Part shown: positions 6,200 to 7,337 of the stretch, piece by piece
How the letters are laid out: each line of letters begins with the position of its first letter
Numbering within the stretch: position 1 is the first letter of the stretch
Source: Chloroflexota bacterium
GTDB lineage: Bacteria > Chloroflexota > FW602-bin22 > JAMCYS01
Assembly (NCBI GenBank): GCA_021847625.1
Contig: JAJZQK010000154.1
Location: 1-7,337 of the forward strand
Length of the DNA: 7,337 nucleotides
Direction of reading: 5' to 3'
The notes under the pieces: generated by a model
The model's input: the letters and a program-made list of their open reading frames with translations, nothing else
The model's database searches: none
What the model was told of the DNA's origin: nothing
Position numbers and translations under genes: made by a program

Positions 6200-7006
6200 A
6201 TGAGATTTGCAGACAAGGTGGCCGTCGTCACCGGCGGCGCCAACGGCATCGGACGGGCCACGGTCACGCTGCTGGCCAACGAAGGGGCCAGGGTCGTCAT
6301 CGCCGACGTCGACCGCGCCGGCATGGATAACCTTGTGGCCGACCTGACCGCCGGTGGGCGGGAGGTGTTCGGCCATTATTGCGACCTCACCAAGCCGGAG
6401 AGCGTGCGGGAGATGGTCGAGGCCACCGTCGCCCGCTTAGGCCGCCTGGACATCCTCGTCAACTGCGCCGGTGGCAGCGGCATGACGGCGTACTACGCCA
6501 CGGAAGAGGGCAAGAGCCAGAAATGGGCCGAGGAGATACCGGAAGCGGAGTGGGACGCCACCCTGGCCCTCAATCTGACGGCGGTATTCCTCTGCTGCAA
6601 GTACGCCATCCCGCATATGAAGAAGCAGGGCGGCGGCAAGATCGTCAACTTCTCCTCGATCGGGGCGGAGATCGGTCGTGCCGACTCGAGCTTCGCCTAC
6701 GCGGCCTACGCTGCTGCCAAGGCCGGCGTCGGCGGGCTGACCCGCCACCTGGCGACGGAGCTGGGGCCGTTCAACATCAACGTCAACGCCGTCTGCCCGG
6801 GCGGTGTGCTTACCGAGCGCATGGTGGTGCGCTTCCGCACGGACTGGGCCCAGAACAACGAGCAGGTGGTGCTGCGCTCGACGCCGCTGCGTAGGCGGGC
6901 GCGGCCGGACGAGATTGCCGCCGCCGTCGCCTACCTGGCCTCCGAGGAGGCCAGCTTCATCACCGGCGTGACGCTCGACATCAACGGCGGGCGCTACATG
7001 CACTAA
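6200..7006 (+). CDS. Short-chain dehydrogenase/reductase (classical SDR), substrate unknown
   Basis: A 268-aa Rossmann-fold oxidoreductase of normal length for classical SDRs. The coenzyme-binding TGGANGIG lies at 11-18. An acidic D36 at the end of the second strand suggests NAD(H) rather than NADP(H). NCAGG (88-92) is the usual NNAG motif with one change. The catalytic set is N125, S153 in NFSSIG, Y170 and K174 in YAAAK. PGG (200-202) and the C-terminal SFITGVTLDINGG complete the fold. About ten extra residues (about 93-113, rich in Tyr, Glu and Lys) between the NCAG motif and the following helix may shape the substrate pocket. The closest familiar relatives are 3-oxoacyl-ACP reductase (FabG) and alicyclic hydroxyacyl-CoA dehydrogenases, but the substrate cannot be assigned. 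It follows sbcC after 115 nt on the same strand with its own GGAG site, and repeat copy C begins two bases after its TAA stop. Confidence 0.93.
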   Translation: MRFADKVAVVTGGANGIGRATVTLLANEGARVVIADVDRAGMDNLVADLTAGGREVFGHYCDLTKPESVREMVEATVARLGRLDILVNCAGGSGMTAYYATEEGKSQKWAEEIPEAEWDATLALNLTAVFLCCKYAIPHMKKQGGGKIVNFSSIGAEIGRADSSFAYAAYAAAKAGVGGLTRHLATELGPFNINVNAVCPGGVLTERMVVRFRTDWAQNNEQVVLRSTPLRRRARPDEIAAAVAYLASEEASFITGVTLDINGGRYMH

Positions 7007-7008
7007 GT

Positions 7009-7250
7009 AGTCTGACATAGCCGTTGCTGCCAGGGTGCTCGCTACCGGGAGGGGTCAGGCAGGCTCTGCTAGCGCTCGTGTCATTCCCGCGCAAGCGGGG
7101 ATCCAGTTCCCGAGATGGCCGCGCACCGGATGGATTCCCGCTTCCGCGGGAATGACCGGAACCGGCGGCTCCTGGCGGTGGGTGAAAACGGCATCGACAG
7201 CCACCCGCCTGCCTCCATAGGGGCCGGCACGGAGTCAGGCCCCGGGCGGA
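7009..7250 (+). repeat. Composite palindromic repeat, copy C (degenerate end)
   Basis: Plus-strand copy. The head at 7009-7027 starts two bases after the SDR stop codon. The first hairpin is ATTCCCGC 7083-7090 with GCGGGGAT 7095-7102 (one G-T pair), and the second is ATTCCCGC 7134-7141 with GCGGGAAT 7146-7153. A GTGAAAACGGCATCGACAG-like box is at 7182-7200. The terminal hairpin (GGGGCC 7220-7225, GGCCCC 7238-7243) carries its loop in the opposite orientation to copies A and B. The following GGGCGGAC lacks its partner arm, so the last module is broken. No protein gene is supported in 7007-7337. Confidence 0.85.
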
Positions 7251-7317
7251 CCCACCTGAGAGTTTGTGACTTTTTCGATTTGGGGCGCCCGAACCGGCTC
7301 GTACAAGGACGTACACT

Positions 7318-7324
7318 AAGGAGG
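7318..7324 (+). promoter_or_regulatory. Shine-Dalgarno-like sequence at the window edge
   Basis: AAGGAGG is a near-perfect ribosome-binding sequence, but only 13 bases follow it and none is an ATG or GTG start. A plus-strand gene may start at or just beyond the end of the window. Between copy C and here (7251-7317) I see no other feature apart from an 8-bp GGGCGCCC palindrome at 7283-7290. Confidence 0.3.
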
Positions 7325-7337
7325 CGCACGCCAGTTT

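Noticed and set aside
6437..7018. Minus-strand open frame opposite the SDR gene
   Set aside because: Shadow of the SDR gene, with no motif and a start inside repeat copy C.
6981..7329. Two overlapping minus-strand small frames at the right end
   Set aside because: They run through the palindromic repeat copy C, and their residues are translations of the repeat (PRKRESI-like strings).

Overview
This is a GC-rich bacterial chromosomal segment. It carries four recognisable housekeeping-type protein genes, one small gene of unknown function and one tRNA gene, separated by a recurring composite of palindromic repeats. Protein frames show strong G/C preference at third codon positions, and the promoters are sigma70-like. 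The gene families are too widespread to name the organism. High GC, dispersed repeats of the ATTCCCGC/GCGGGAAT type, a tRNA gene with encoded CCA and a probably near-leaderless sbcC start would suit an uncultured bacterium such as a member of the Chloroflexota, but that is a weak inference.

Layout. Positions 23-286 hold repeat copy A on the minus strand. Then come three minus-strand units. A HAD-IIA phosphatase (289-1083) lies 61 nt downstream of a 97-aa protein of unknown function (1145-1438). The small gene has its own good promoter (1520-1549) and a leader hairpin, so the two genes probably form one transcript. A complete tRNA-Ser(CGA) unit follows, with promoter (1760-1789), gene (1623-1710) and Rho-independent terminator (1578-1611). 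Repeat copy B (1827-2113) fills the gap before the minus-strand alanine racemase gene alr (2167-3324). Diverging from alr is a plus-strand gene for an SbcC/Rad50-type ATPase (3514-6084), followed by a short-chain dehydrogenase/reductase (6200-7006). Repeat copy C (7009-7250) begins two bases after the reductase stop codon. The last 85 bases hold a strong Shine-Dalgarno-like sequence, probably for a gene starting beyond the window.

How the genes relate. There is no obvious single pathway. Alr supplies D-alanine for peptidoglycan, SbcC is a DNA-repair ATPase whose usual nuclease partner SbcD/Mre11 is absent here, and the HAD enzyme and the reductase have unidentified substrates. The most distinctive content is the three-copy composite repeat. 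It has a conserved 19-nt head, two ATYCCCGC-type hairpins, a GAAAACGGC box and terminal GC-rich hairpins. Two copies start exactly two bases after a stop codon, which suggests a mobile or structured 3'-end element. The alr leader also contains a perfect 10-bp hairpin that could act as an attenuator. I did not see a CRISPR array, transposase, phage gene or defence cassette.
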